Origin: Azospirillum sp. B510
Lineage (GTDB): Bacteria; Pseudomonadota; Alphaproteobacteria; Azospirillales; Azospirillaceae
DNA: 64,000 nt
Assembly (NCBI RefSeq): GCF_000010725.1
Contig: NC_013855.1
Span: 372,001-436,000, forward strand
Reading direction: 5' to 3'
In this document: piece by piece, positions 16,701 to 25,060 of the stretch
Numbering within the stretch: the stretch's first letter is position 1
Layout: each line of letters opens with the position of its first letter
The notes under the pieces: model-generated
Databases searched by the model: none
Seen by the model: the letters and a program-made list of their open reading frames with translations, nothing else
What the model was told of the DNA's origin: nothing
Program-made: the position numbers and the translations under genes

Positions 16701-18458
16701 CTAAGAGCCGCTCCGGCCGTCCCGCCGCAACTGCTCCAGCACACGGCGCAACTCGCCGGGGTGAAGCGGCTTGTGCAGAAAGGCGCAGCCGCGGCGTTGG
16801 CCCTCCAGCAGGGATTCCGGCGCCGTTTCGCCGGTCAGCACCACAGCGGGGATTTCGGCCTTGAACAGCTTGCGCACACGGTCGATCACGTCGAAGCCGG
16901 ACACTTTCCCCGGCAGGCGCAGGTCGGTCAGGATGGCGTCGGGCGGGCCTTCCAGCCCATCGACCGCCGCGAAAACCTCGCGCATGTTGGAGGCGGAGAC
17001 GAAGGCGCAGCCCCAGCTCTCCAATGTCAGCAGCAGGCCGGACAGCACCATGCTGTCGTCGTCCACCACCAGGATGCGCATGCCGTCCAGCGGTATGCCG
17101 GGGGCGGAGCCAGGGGGGGCGGTCGCCGGGGCCGGCGCGCCGGCGGCGGGCGCCTCCTTCCCCTCCAGACGATCCACGGAGACGGCGAACACGGAACCGC
17201 GGCCGGACCGCGACCGCACGTCGACCGGAGCGTTCAGCAGAACCGACAGCCGCCGCACGATGGCGAGTCCGAGCCCGAGGCCGCGGGTGGGGTCGCGGGC
17301 CGGATTGGTCAACTGGTGGAACTCGTCGAAGATGACGTCCAGCTTGTCCTGGGGAATGCCGAAGCCGGTGTCCCACACCTCGATCCGCCATCGCCCGTCC
17401 CGCTTGCGCAGGCCCAGCAGGATGCCGCCGCGCTGGGTGTAGCGGATGGCGTTGGCCAGCAGGTTGCGGATGATGCGGCCGAGCAGCACCGGGTCGCTGC
17501 GGGTGGCCGCCGGTCCGGACGGATGGCCGGACAGATGGACCCGCAGCCGCAGGCCCTTCTCCTCCGCCTGCGGGCGGAATTCATCGGCCAGCGACAGCAG
17601 CAGCGCGTCGAGCGGCACCGTCTGGACATCGGCTTCCACCGTGCCGGCATCCAGCGTCGAGATGTCGAGCAGCGCGTTCAGCAGCTGTTCGCCCGCCGTC
17701 ATCGCGTTGCCCAGCATGCCGGCGGTGCGGGTCGCCCGCGCGTTGCCCTCCACCTGGGTGGTCAGGGCGTCGAGAAACAGGCGCATCGCCTGGAAGGGCT
17801 GACGCAGATCGTGGCTGGCCGAAGCCAGGAAGCGGGAGCGTGCGGCCGTGGTGCGCGCCACCTCCGCCCGCATGGTCTCCGCCAGCTGGGCGATGGCGCC
17901 GTCCAGCGTCGCCGCCGCCAGCACCCCCACCACGCGTCCTTCGACCAGCAGCGGCGCCGCGCGCAGGGTCAGCGGCGGATCGGTCGGCAGAGGCAGCAGG
18001 ATGGTGTCGGCGCTCCGTTCCCCCCCGGCCCCAGCCCCAGCCCCAGCCTCGTAGAGCGGTCGCAACGCCGCCGCCACCACCGGCCAGCCGGCCGGCAGCA
18101 GGGTCGGCCCGCTTTCGTCGCGGGAGGCGGCATGCGGGCGGTTCAACAGGGTGGCCAGCGCATCGTTGCAACGGACGGCGGCCATGTCCGGTCCGCCGAC
18201 CACCAGCATGGTCGGGACGGTCCCGGCCGCGCAGAGACGCCGCGCGTTGTCGAGGCACTCGCGATGGCGCTGATCAGCCGGGGGCTTGGTTGGGGCCGTG
18301 GATCGCTGCATCGCGTCGGTGTCTCTCGCATCGGTGCGTCTGGGGATCGGAATCCCCTGGGTGGGCTGGAGGCTGATCGCCATGGGCACCGGTCGGACCG
18401 TCGGATGGTTTCGAAATGTCCGCAGAGGATAATCGGATAGGGCGGGTTGCGAAATCAC
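16701..18458 (-). CDS. Hybrid sensor histidine kinase with C-terminal receiver, end of chemosensory operon
   Basis: A 585-residue cytoplasmic kinase. A PAS-like N-terminal region (about 75-195) is followed by HisKA with the ASHDLRQPFQAMRLFLDAL type H-box, HATPase (NLLANAIRYT, DTGFGIP, GLGLGLAIV) and a receiver (RILVVDDDSMVL; Asp in AILTDLRLPG; Lys in LHKPLHPGEL). No membrane segment is seen. The GTG at 18458 is taken because it leaves only 20 bases after the preceding gene and follows GGAAGGGAG; ATGs at 18383 and 18311 are alternatives. Position at the end of a Che operon recalls CheS3 of Rhodospirillum centenum, a kinase linked to a Che3-type pathway; that comparison is by context. Confidence 0.88.
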   Translation of the reverse strand: MISQPALSDYPLRTFRNHPTVRPVPMAISLQPTQGIPIPRRTDARDTDAMQRSTAPTKPPADQRHRECLDNARRLCAAGTVPTMLVVGGPDMAAVRCNDALATLLNRPHAASRDESGPTLLPAGWPVVAAALRPLYEAGAGAGAGGERSADTILLPLPTDPPLTLRAAPLLVEGRVVGVLAAATLDGAIAQLAETMRAEVARTTAARSRFLASASHDLRQPFQAMRLFLDALTTQVEGNARATRTAGMLGNAMTAGEQLLNALLDISTLDAGTVEADVQTVPLDALLLSLADEFRPQAEEKGLRLRVHLSGHPSGPAATRSDPVLLGRIIRNLLANAIRYTQRGGILLGLRKRDGRWRIEVWDTGFGIPQDKLDVIFDEFHQLTNPARDPTRGLGLGLAIVRRLSVLLNAPVDVRSRSGRGSVFAVSVDRLEGKEAPAAGAPAPATAPPGSAPGIPLDGMRILVVDDDSMVLSGLLLTLESWGCAFVSASNMREVFAAVDGLEGPPDAILTDLRLPGKVSGFDVIDRVRKLFKAEIPAVVLTGETAPESLLEGQRRGCAFLHKPLHPGELRRVLEQLRRDGRSGS

Positions 18459-18478
18459 ACGATGGCTCTACTCCCTTC

Positions 18479-19246
18479 CTATGCGGAAGGTAAAAGCCGA
18501 GGCGGCCGCAACAGATGATCCTCGACAAAGTATTTACGGCGCAGAAGCGCCATCAAGCGCACCTTAAGCACATCCATCGTCTGGGCCTTTCCGACGAAAT
18601 CGTCGGCGCCGGCGTTCAGGCTGATCATCAGCTGCTCCTCGTCATCCTGGCTGGTCAGGATCACGATTTGGAAGAACAGGCCGCGACGGCGGCGGAACCT
18701 GTCGAAACGCTCGCAAAGCTGGGTGCCGCTGGTGCCCGGCATGACCAGATCGAGGATGACGCAATCCAGTCCGCCACCGGCCAGCGCGGTGACCGCCTCG
18801 TCGGCGTTGCGGGCGGCGGTGACGGCGCAGCCCTCCTGCTCCAGCTCGGCACGCAGGAATTCCCGATAGGTGGCGCTGTCATCGACGATGAGGACGCGGG
18901 CGCGGTGGAAAATCTCCGCCGCCGTAGGCGGGGCGCCGCGCCGCTCCATCAAGCCAACGGCCGCTTCCACCACGCCCCTGGGGTCGGACGGGTCATGTTC
19001 CCCCTCGCCATGCCCCAGCACCAGGATCGCGGCGTCGCAGCGCGCCCGCAATTCGGCCAGACCGGTGGGGCCGGCGAGGGTGCCCTCGACGATCAGCAGA
19101 TCCTGCGGGCGGCCGGCGATCTCGGCCAGCGCCGGCTCGACGGCATCGACACAGACGGTCTCGACGCCGCGTTCCTCCAGCAGCAGCTTCAACAGAAGCC
19201 CCTGCGTCCGGGAGGCCATGACGACCAGGGTGCGGTGCCCGTTCAT
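18479..19246 (-). CDS. Double-receiver response regulator with a degenerate first receiver
   Basis: A 255-residue protein. Residues about 1-85 fold like a receiver but lack the acidic pair, and the phosphoacceptor position is Glu54 (LLIVEGTLAG). Residues about 115-245 are an intact receiver: VLIVDDSATYREF, phospho-Asp166 in CVILDLVMPG, Thr198 and Lys220. The sequence GADDFVGKAQTMDVL and LMALLRRKYF resembles the receivers of PleD and WspR, but the GGDEF output domain is absent. Its ATG overlaps the cheB stop by 4 bases, so it is the likely CheY-type output of this operon. FrzZ of Myxococcus is another double-receiver example. Confidence 0.85.
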   Translation of the reverse strand: MNGHRTLVVMASRTQGLLLKLLLEERGVETVCVDAVEPALAEIAGRPQDLLIVEGTLAGPTGLAELRARCDAAILVLGHGEGEHDPSDPRGVVEAAVGLMERRGAPPTAAEIFHRARVLIVDDSATYREFLRAELEQEGCAVTAARNADEAVTALAGGGLDCVILDLVMPGTSGTQLCERFDRFRRRRGLFFQIVILTSQDDEEQLMISLNAGADDFVGKAQTMDVLKVRLMALLRRKYFVEDHLLRPPRLLPSA

Positions 19247-20358
19247 GACGCCATCTTTTGGTCGGAGGTCAGATGCAGCAGCCGTCCGGCCAGCCGGTCG
19301 AGCGGCAGTTCCTCCAGCACGCCGCCCAGCCGCACCGCGGTGCCCGGCATGCTGTGGATCACCGCCGTGGAGGCGTGTTCGGCAATGGTGTAAGCCCCTG
19401 TCCGATGCATCTCCACCAGTCCCCTCCCTCCATCCTCTCCCATGCCGGTCAGCAGCACGCCGATGCCGGCGGCGCCATAGGCCTGCGCCATCGAGCGGAA
19501 CAGCACATCGCCCGATGGCCGCTGGCCGCAGACCAGCGGGTCGCCGGACAGGCGGATGATACCGCCCTCCACCAGCATGTGCCGGTCGCCCGGCGCCACA
19601 TGGACCGTGCCGGGGCGCGGGCTCGCCCCCGCCTCGCCCAGCCGGACCGGCAGGGGCGAGACGGTGCCCAGCCAATTGGCGAAACCCTCCATGAAGGGGG
19701 CGCCCATATGCTGCACCACGAAGACCGGCAGCGGGAAAGCCGCCGGCAATTCCTTCAGGATCCGGGCCAGCGCCGCCGGTCCCCCGGTGGAGGCGACGAG
19801 CCCCAGCGCGCGGAAGCGACGCATTCCGCCACCCTGGGCCGGCCCATCGGGGACGGCCGGTCTGGCGGCGGCACGGGCGCCGATGCGATGGCGGATCACC
19901 TTCACCTGGCTCATGATGACCAGCTGGGTGCAGAGATGCCGCGCCACCGTCTGGTAGTCGGCACGCGCCATGCTGCCGGGCTTCTCCACCACCGCCAGGG
20001 CGCCGGCCTGCAACGCCCGCATCGGGATGTCGAGGTCGCGCACGTCCGACGCCACCACCACGATCGGCAGCGGCGTCTGCCGCATGATGCGGCTGGTCAC
20101 CTCGAAGCCGTCGATCCCCGGCAGACGGATGTCGAGCGACACCACGTCCGGGGCCGTCCGTTCGATCATGCGCAACGCCTGCTCGCCGCTGGAGGCGATT
20201 CCCGCCACCTCCAGCCGCGGATCGGCCCCGATGACGTGGCTGAGCAGTTGCTGGATGACCGGGCTGTCCTCGACCACCAGGACGCGGATGCGCCGGGCTC
20301 CGCCAGTCGCGCCCCCAGCCGCTTCCCCTGCGGTTCCCCCGTTCGCGGCCCCGTTCAC
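19243..20358 (-). CDS. cheB: Chemoreceptor methylesterase CheB
   Basis: A 371-residue CheB. The receiver domain (about 24-145) has VVEDSPVI, phospho-Asp76 (VVSLDIRLPG) and KPGS. The methylesterase domain (about 182-368) shows the catalytic triad Ser190 (ASTGG), His217 (VVQHM) and Asp309 (GMGEDGG). It removes methyl groups from receptor glutamates after activation by CheA. It overlaps cheA by 4 bases and the double-receiver gene by 4 bases. The order CheA-REC then CheB equals WspE-WspF. Confidence 0.95.
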   Translation of the reverse strand: MNGAANGGTAGEAAGGATGGARRIRVLVVEDSPVIQQLLSHVIGADPRLEVAGIASSGEQALRMIERTAPDVVSLDIRLPGIDGFEVTSRIMRQTPLPIVVVASDVRDLDIPMRALQAGALAVVEKPGSMARADYQTVARHLCTQLVIMSQVKVIRHRIGARAAARPAVPDGPAQGGGMRRFRALGLVASTGGPAALARILKELPAAFPLPVFVVQHMGAPFMEGFANWLGTVSPLPVRLGEAGASPRPGTVHVAPGDRHMLVEGGIIRLSGDPLVCGQRPSGDVLFRSMAQAYGAAGIGVLLTGMGEDGGRGLVEMHRTGAYTIAEHASTAVIHSMPGTAVRLGGVLEELPLDRLAGRLLHLTSDQKMAS

Positions 20359-22601
20359 AGCAGCCGCCGGATGCCGGCCAGAAGCTCGTTCTGGTCGAAG
20401 CGGGTCTTGACGATGTAGGCGTCAGCCCCCAGCCGCAGACCGCGTTCGCGGTCCTCGTCGCTGGCGCGCGAGGTGACGAGGACGACCGGGATTTCCGCCA
20501 GCCGCCGGTCGGCCTTGACCGCCTGCAACAGGGCGAAGCCGTCCATCCGCGGCATCTCGACATCGCTGATGATCAGCTCGACCTCCATCCCTTCCGACAG
20601 GCGTTCCAGGGCTTCGCGCCCGTCAACGCACAGGGTCACCCGATAACCATGGGCTTCGAGGATGCTCTTTTCCAGCGTGCGGGTGGTGATGCTGTCATCG
20701 ACGACCAGGATATGCGCCCGGTCGGGAGGGGCATCCTCCGCCGCGCGGACCGGCGCCGGCAGGACGCTGCCGGTGGGCGGTGTCAGGCCGGGGATGTTCA
20801 GCACCAGCGCCGGCCCGCCATCGTCCATCAACACGGTGCCGAGATAGCGGCCGGGGTCGAGCCCGGTCTCCGCCGCCGCCGTCACCACCGCCTCGCGCGT
20901 GGCGACGAAGCGGTCGACCGCCAGCGCCAGCCGCCGGTCGCCCGCCCGGATGACGGCGAGCGCCAGGGACCGGTCGGCGGCCGGCACCACCGGCGCCTCC
21001 ATCCCCAGCAGGGCGGCGAGCGAGGTGACGGGGACCTCCTCCTCGCCGATGCGGATCATCGGGGCGCCGATCCCGCAGAACAGCGCCCCGGCGGTGACGG
21101 TGCGCAGTTGGCTCACATCGGCCGAGGGGATCGCCAGGATCTGGTCCTGCACGGCGACGAAGACCAGGCGCTGGCTCAACAGGCTGAGCGGCACCTCGAT
21201 GGTGACGGCGGTGCCGCCGCCCGGCCGGTCGGTGACGGTCAGGCTGCCCTGAAGCCGTTCCACCTCCCGCCGGGCGATGGCGAGGCCCATGCCGCGCCCC
21301 GCCAGCTCCGTGGTGTGGGAAGCGGTGGAGAAGCCGGGATGGAACAGGAACTCCGTCAGCCTTTCCAGCGGGATGTCCTCTCCGGCGGAAAGCCCGCCGG
21401 ACGGCAGGTCGGCGGCGTCGATCAGGCCGCGCTCCGCCGCCTTGCGCAGGATCGCCGCGCGGTCCAGCCCGCGCCCGTCATCCTCGATGCGCAGGCGCAG
21501 GCGTGCCCCCTCCACCGAGGCGGCGATGGTCACCCGTGCCGCCGGCCGCTTGCCCAGCGCCAACCGTTCCGCCGGGGTCTCGATGCCATGGCTGATGGCG
21601 TTGCGGGCGATGTGCAGGATGGGGTCCTTCAGCCGTTGCAGAACCGCGCGGTCGGCTTCCACCTCCAGCCCGCGGACATCCACCTCGACCTCCTTGCCCT
21701 CGGCCCGGCTGATGTCGCGGACCATGCGGCCGAGGCCGCTCAGCTGGTTCTCCGCCGGCAGCATGCGCAGGCGCCGCATATCCTGTTGCAGGCCGCCGCC
21801 CCAGCGCCGCATCGACCACAAAAGCCGGTCATGGCCGCGGTGGGCGGCATCGAGCGCGCCGCCCAGAGCCCGGAAGCGGCGCTCGAACGCCATCAGGGCG
21901 GGAAGCGCCCCGCGGTCGTCCAGCCTGTCCGCTCCCTGTTCCCCGCCTCGCCGTCCCAAGGCCCCCCGGCCGAGCTGGACGCGCAGATGCCGCCATGCCC
22001 GGTCGAGCGCCCGCCAGTCCTGGCGCAGCAGGCGGAGCTGATCGCCCAGCCCCGCCTGCGCCTCGACTTCGGGCAGCAGGGCCGACGCGGTCTCCGACAG
22101 GCGTTCCAGCCCCTGCGCCGCGATGCGGACCAGGGCGGCGGAGTCTGGATCGATGCCGCGCTCGCGCCGGGAGGGGGATGGGGGAGGGCGTCCGATGGGG
22201 CGGGCGGGGGCGGGACCGCGGTCATGCCCGGCGGCCAGCGCGTCGAGGTCGGCGAGCGTGCCGGCGACCTCGACCGCGTCGCCGCCTTGCAGCGACCAGG
22301 CCACCAGATCCTCGATGGCGTCGAGCGCGCGTCGGACGACACCGATCGTGGCGGCATCGACCGGGACCTCGCCCTTCTGTACCGCGATGAAGGCGGCTTC
22401 CAGCCGGTGGGAGATCGCCTCCACCTCCGGCAGGTCGACGGCGCGGGCGGCGCCTTTCAGGCTGTGGGCGCGCCGGTGGATGTCGGCGAGATCCGGCGCG
22501 GCGCCCGTCGCCTCCGCCTCGCGCAGGGCGTTGCGGATCGCCGAGAGATGCTCCTTGTGCTCCAGATCGAAGGCGGCGAGCAGGCGCTGGCGGATGTTCA
22601 T
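20355..22601 (-). CDS. cheA: Hybrid chemotaxis kinase CheA with C-terminal receiver
   Basis: A 748-residue CheA of the WspE/FrzE/Che3 type. HPt domain with His46 (HRRAHSLKGAARA), dimerisation region, HATPase (HIARNAISHGIETP; DDGRGL; GRGMGLAIARREVERL), CheW-like domain (about 480-610) and a receiver (about 625-748: ILVVDDSITTRTL, Asp in LIISDVEMPRMDG, LVTSR, VKTRF). A separate CheY-binding P2 domain is not seen. Attached receivers in CheA are typical of pathways with other than flagellar outputs. The gene lies 13 bases after the mcp gene. Confidence 0.95.
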   Translation of the reverse strand: MNIRQRLLAAFDLEHKEHLSAIRNALREAEATGAAPDLADIHRRAHSLKGAARAVDLPEVEAISHRLEAAFIAVQKGEVPVDAATIGVVRRALDAIEDLVAWSLQGGDAVEVAGTLADLDALAAGHDRGPAPARPIGRPPPSPSRRERGIDPDSAALVRIAAQGLERLSETASALLPEVEAQAGLGDQLRLLRQDWRALDRAWRHLRVQLGRGALGRRGGEQGADRLDDRGALPALMAFERRFRALGGALDAAHRGHDRLLWSMRRWGGGLQQDMRRLRMLPAENQLSGLGRMVRDISRAEGKEVEVDVRGLEVEADRAVLQRLKDPILHIARNAISHGIETPAERLALGKRPAARVTIAASVEGARLRLRIEDDGRGLDRAAILRKAAERGLIDAADLPSGGLSAGEDIPLERLTEFLFHPGFSTASHTTELAGRGMGLAIARREVERLQGSLTVTDRPGGGTAVTIEVPLSLLSQRLVFVAVQDQILAIPSADVSQLRTVTAGALFCGIGAPMIRIGEEEVPVTSLAALLGMEAPVVPAADRSLALAVIRAGDRRLALAVDRFVATREAVVTAAAETGLDPGRYLGTVLMDDGGPALVLNIPGLTPPTGSVLPAPVRAAEDAPPDRAHILVVDDSITTRTLEKSILEAHGYRVTLCVDGREALERLSEGMEVELIISDVEMPRMDGFALLQAVKADRRLAEIPVVLVTSRASDEDRERGLRLGADAYIVKTRFDQNELLAGIRRLL

Positions 22602-22614
22602 CAGGAGCTCCGCG

Positions 22615-24309
22615 TCACACCCGGTAGTTCCGCACCGCCTCGACCAGCCCCTGGCCGAGATTGTTCAGGTTGGCGGCCGCACCCTCCAGCTGGCGGGTGC
22701 CGGCGGCGGTCTGGCTGCTGGCCTCGCGGATGTTCTGAAGCGCCTGGATCACCTGCTCGAGGCCGATCTGCTGCTGGTTGGTGCCGGCGACGATCTGCTG
22801 GAAGGCCAGCACGCTCTCCTGGATGTTGTCCGCCATGGTGCGGATGGTCGATTGGGTGGCGTCGGTCTGGCGCTTGCCGGCGGCGACGCGCTTCACCGCC
22901 TCCTCCGTCAGCATGACCGAGGCGTTGATGCCGTGCTGGATCTCCGACAGGTTGGAGCGGACCTGCGCGGTCGCCTCCTTCGACTGGTCGGCCAGGCTCT
23001 TGATCTCGCCAGCGACGATGGAGAAGGTGCGGCCATGCTCGCCCGCCGCCGCCGCCTCGATGGCGGCGTTCAGCGCCAGCAGGTGGCAACGCTCGGCGAT
23101 GTCGTTGACCGTCACGATGATCTCGCCGATCGCCTGGGTGCGTTCGGACAGCATGACGATGTTCTCGGCCACCGCCTCCGCCTGTTCGCGGATGGCGTCC
23201 ATCGCCTGGATGGTGTCGTCCACCGCCTTCATGCCGGACTGGCTGGAGGAGGCGACGGACTGGGCGCCGTGGGCGACGTCCTGGGCCCGGCGGTTGATCT
23301 GGGCGCCGGATTCGGTGATCTCCGACAGGGTCGCGGTGGTCTGCTCCACCGCCGCCAGCTGTTCGGCGACGCTGGCCGACTGCTGCTGGGTGGAGGCGCG
23401 GATCTGGGCGGTCGCCGCATGGACGCTCTCCGCCGTTTCCCGCGTGGTGCGGGCCATCGATTTCAGCCGTCCGGCCATCTCGTTCAGATGCCGGCCGAGG
23501 ATGGCCAGCTCGTCCCTGCCGGCGATGACGATCTCCCGCGTCAGGTCGCCGTGGCCGACCCCGGTGACGAAATCGATGGCCTGGCCGAGCCGCCGGCTGA
23601 TCGAGCTGCCGATCAGATAGGCCACCGCCACCGCGATGAGGAAGACGGCGACCAGCGCGACGACCGCCGACTGGACGGCGGAATTGTAGATCTCGCGGAT
23701 GTCGTCGCGGCCGGCGGCGGTCAGATGGTCGATGGCGGTCTGGGCGGCCTCGATGCGCTGTTCCATCACCTTGCGCAGCTCGTCCACCCGCTGGCGGCGT
23801 TGCAGAGCGTCGGCGATCTGGTTGCGTTCGAGCAGGGTGTAGATGGTCCGCGCCTCGTCCCCGACCGCCATGATGGCGCGGTTCATCTCGTTCACCGCGG
23901 TGTCCAGTTCCACCCAGCCCTTGCGGCGGCTGTCGGTCACGCTGTTACTGGATCGTTCGGCCACCATCGAGCGCAGCTTGCCCAGCTTATCGCGCAGCCT
24001 GCCGCCGACCTCGTCGTAATGCCGGCGCAGCGGCATCATGATGGTGGGGATTTCGCCGGTCCGCCCTTCGGCATTGGCGATGGACACCGCGTTCAGCGCC
24101 GTTTCGCGCGTGCTGCGCAGTTCCGCCTGAAAATTGCCGACCGCCGTCACCATGTCGGCGGCGTCGTTGTCGTAGCTCGACACCGCCATGATGACCGACA
24201 GCGCGTCGGAGAAGCGCGACATCTGATAGAGCGCCAGCAGGGCGGAGAGGACGCAGACCACGCCGAATCCCAGGACCAGCTTGTGCGAGACTTTCATGTT
24301 CATTCCCAT
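22615..24309 (-). CDS. Methyl-accepting chemotaxis protein with atypical signalling tip
   Basis: A 564-residue receptor with membrane helices at about 10-30 and 213-234, a helical four-helix-bundle type sensor between them (about 180 residues), HAMP (about 235-288) and a long cytoplasmic hairpin. The usual tip sequence [20 protein letters not shown] reads IAERCHLLALNAAIEAAAAG here (404-423), changing the QTN residues and one Arg that contact partner receptors and CheA/CheW. The receptor is encoded directly before the hybrid cheA and after two cheW genes, so the unusual tip may keep this array separate from other Che systems. Confidence 0.93.
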   Translation of the reverse strand: MGMNMKVSHKLVLGFGVVCVLSALLALYQMSRFSDALSVIMAVSSYDNDAADMVTAVGNFQAELRSTRETALNAVSIANAEGRTGEIPTIMMPLRRHYDEVGGRLRDKLGKLRSMVAERSSNSVTDSRRKGWVELDTAVNEMNRAIMAVGDEARTIYTLLERNQIADALQRRQRVDELRKVMEQRIEAAQTAIDHLTAAGRDDIREIYNSAVQSAVVALVAVFLIAVAVAYLIGSSISRRLGQAIDFVTGVGHGDLTREIVIAGRDELAILGRHLNEMAGRLKSMARTTRETAESVHAATAQIRASTQQQSASVAEQLAAVEQTTATLSEITESGAQINRRAQDVAHGAQSVASSSQSGMKAVDDTIQAMDAIREQAEAVAENIVMLSERTQAIGEIIVTVNDIAERCHLLALNAAIEAAAAGEHGRTFSIVAGEIKSLADQSKEATAQVRSNLSEIQHGINASVMLTEEAVKRVAAGKRQTDATQSTIRTMADNIQESVLAFQQIVAGTNQQQIGLEQVIQALQNIREASSQTAAGTRQLEGAAANLNNLGQGLVEAVRNYRV

Positions 24310-24376
24310 GCTCCGGCCCCTTGTTCCGGCTTCATGCTCCGGCTCTGATTGGCCCTTCGGGTGGATCGGTCGGTGG

Positions 24377-25060
24377 TCAGCCCGTCACGGCGTCGAGCAG
24401 GGCGGCCATGTCGAGGATCGCCATGCGGTCCGCGGTGATCGCGCCGACCAGCGGCCCGGCCTCCGCCGGCGCGGCGGCGCGCGGTGGCGCGATGTCGGCC
24501 ACCCGTTCCACCGCGCGCAGGCGCAGGGCGGCCGGGCGGCGGGCAGCGGTGCGCAGCACGATGGCGTAGCCGGGCCGGTCGCTTTCGGCATCGGCGACGG
24601 GCGGCCCGCCGCAAAGCCGGTCGATGTCGAACAGCCGCATCGCCCGGCCGGCGACGGCGATCACCCCCAGCACGGCGGGGGCGGCCCCCGGCACGCGGGC
24701 CAGCCGCGGCATCGGCACGATATGGCCGAGATGGCGAAGCTCCAGGCCATAGAGCGTGCCGGCCCCGCGCGCGACCAGCATCGGAATGCCGGCCTCCGCC
24801 TCGTCGGCCGGCTGCCGCATGTCGGCCAGCTCCTCCGCCCGGCGGGCCAGCACGGCGTCGGCCCAGGGGCCGCGCCCGGCGAAGGTCGCCTCCAGGTCGG
24901 CGGTGCGGCGGGCCAGCGTCCCGCGCACCCCCTCCCAGTCGATCGCCGGGCGGGATGCCGAGCGGTCCGGAGACGCGCTGTCGAGGGCGGCGCGGAGCGG
25001 CGCGGCGCCGGCACGGGTGGCCAAGCCGGTGGCCAGCTTGGCGGCAAGTGTCTCGTCCAT
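24377..25060 (-). CDS. cheW: CheW-like coupling protein (second of the operon)
   Basis: A 227-residue protein. After a helical N-terminal part of about 85 residues comes a CheW domain (about 90-225) with GIPMLVARGAGTLYGLELRH, VPGAAPAVLGVIAVAGRAMRLF and the closing LVGAITADRMAILDMAALLD. CheW proteins bridge receptors and CheA. The ATG overlaps the cheR stop by one base (TGATG). With an N-terminal extension and its place beside cheR it corresponds to WspD. Longer in-frame starts would sit inside cheR. Confidence 0.88.
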   Translation of the reverse strand: MDETLAAKLATGLATRAGAAPLRAALDSASPDRSASRPAIDWEGVRGTLARRTADLEATFAGRGPWADAVLARRAEELADMRQPADEAEAGIPMLVARGAGTLYGLELRHLGHIVPMPRLARVPGAAPAVLGVIAVAGRAMRLFDIDRLCGGPPVADAESDRPGYAIVLRTAARRPAALRLRAVERVADIAPPRAAAPAEAGPLVGAITADRMAILDMAALLDAVTG

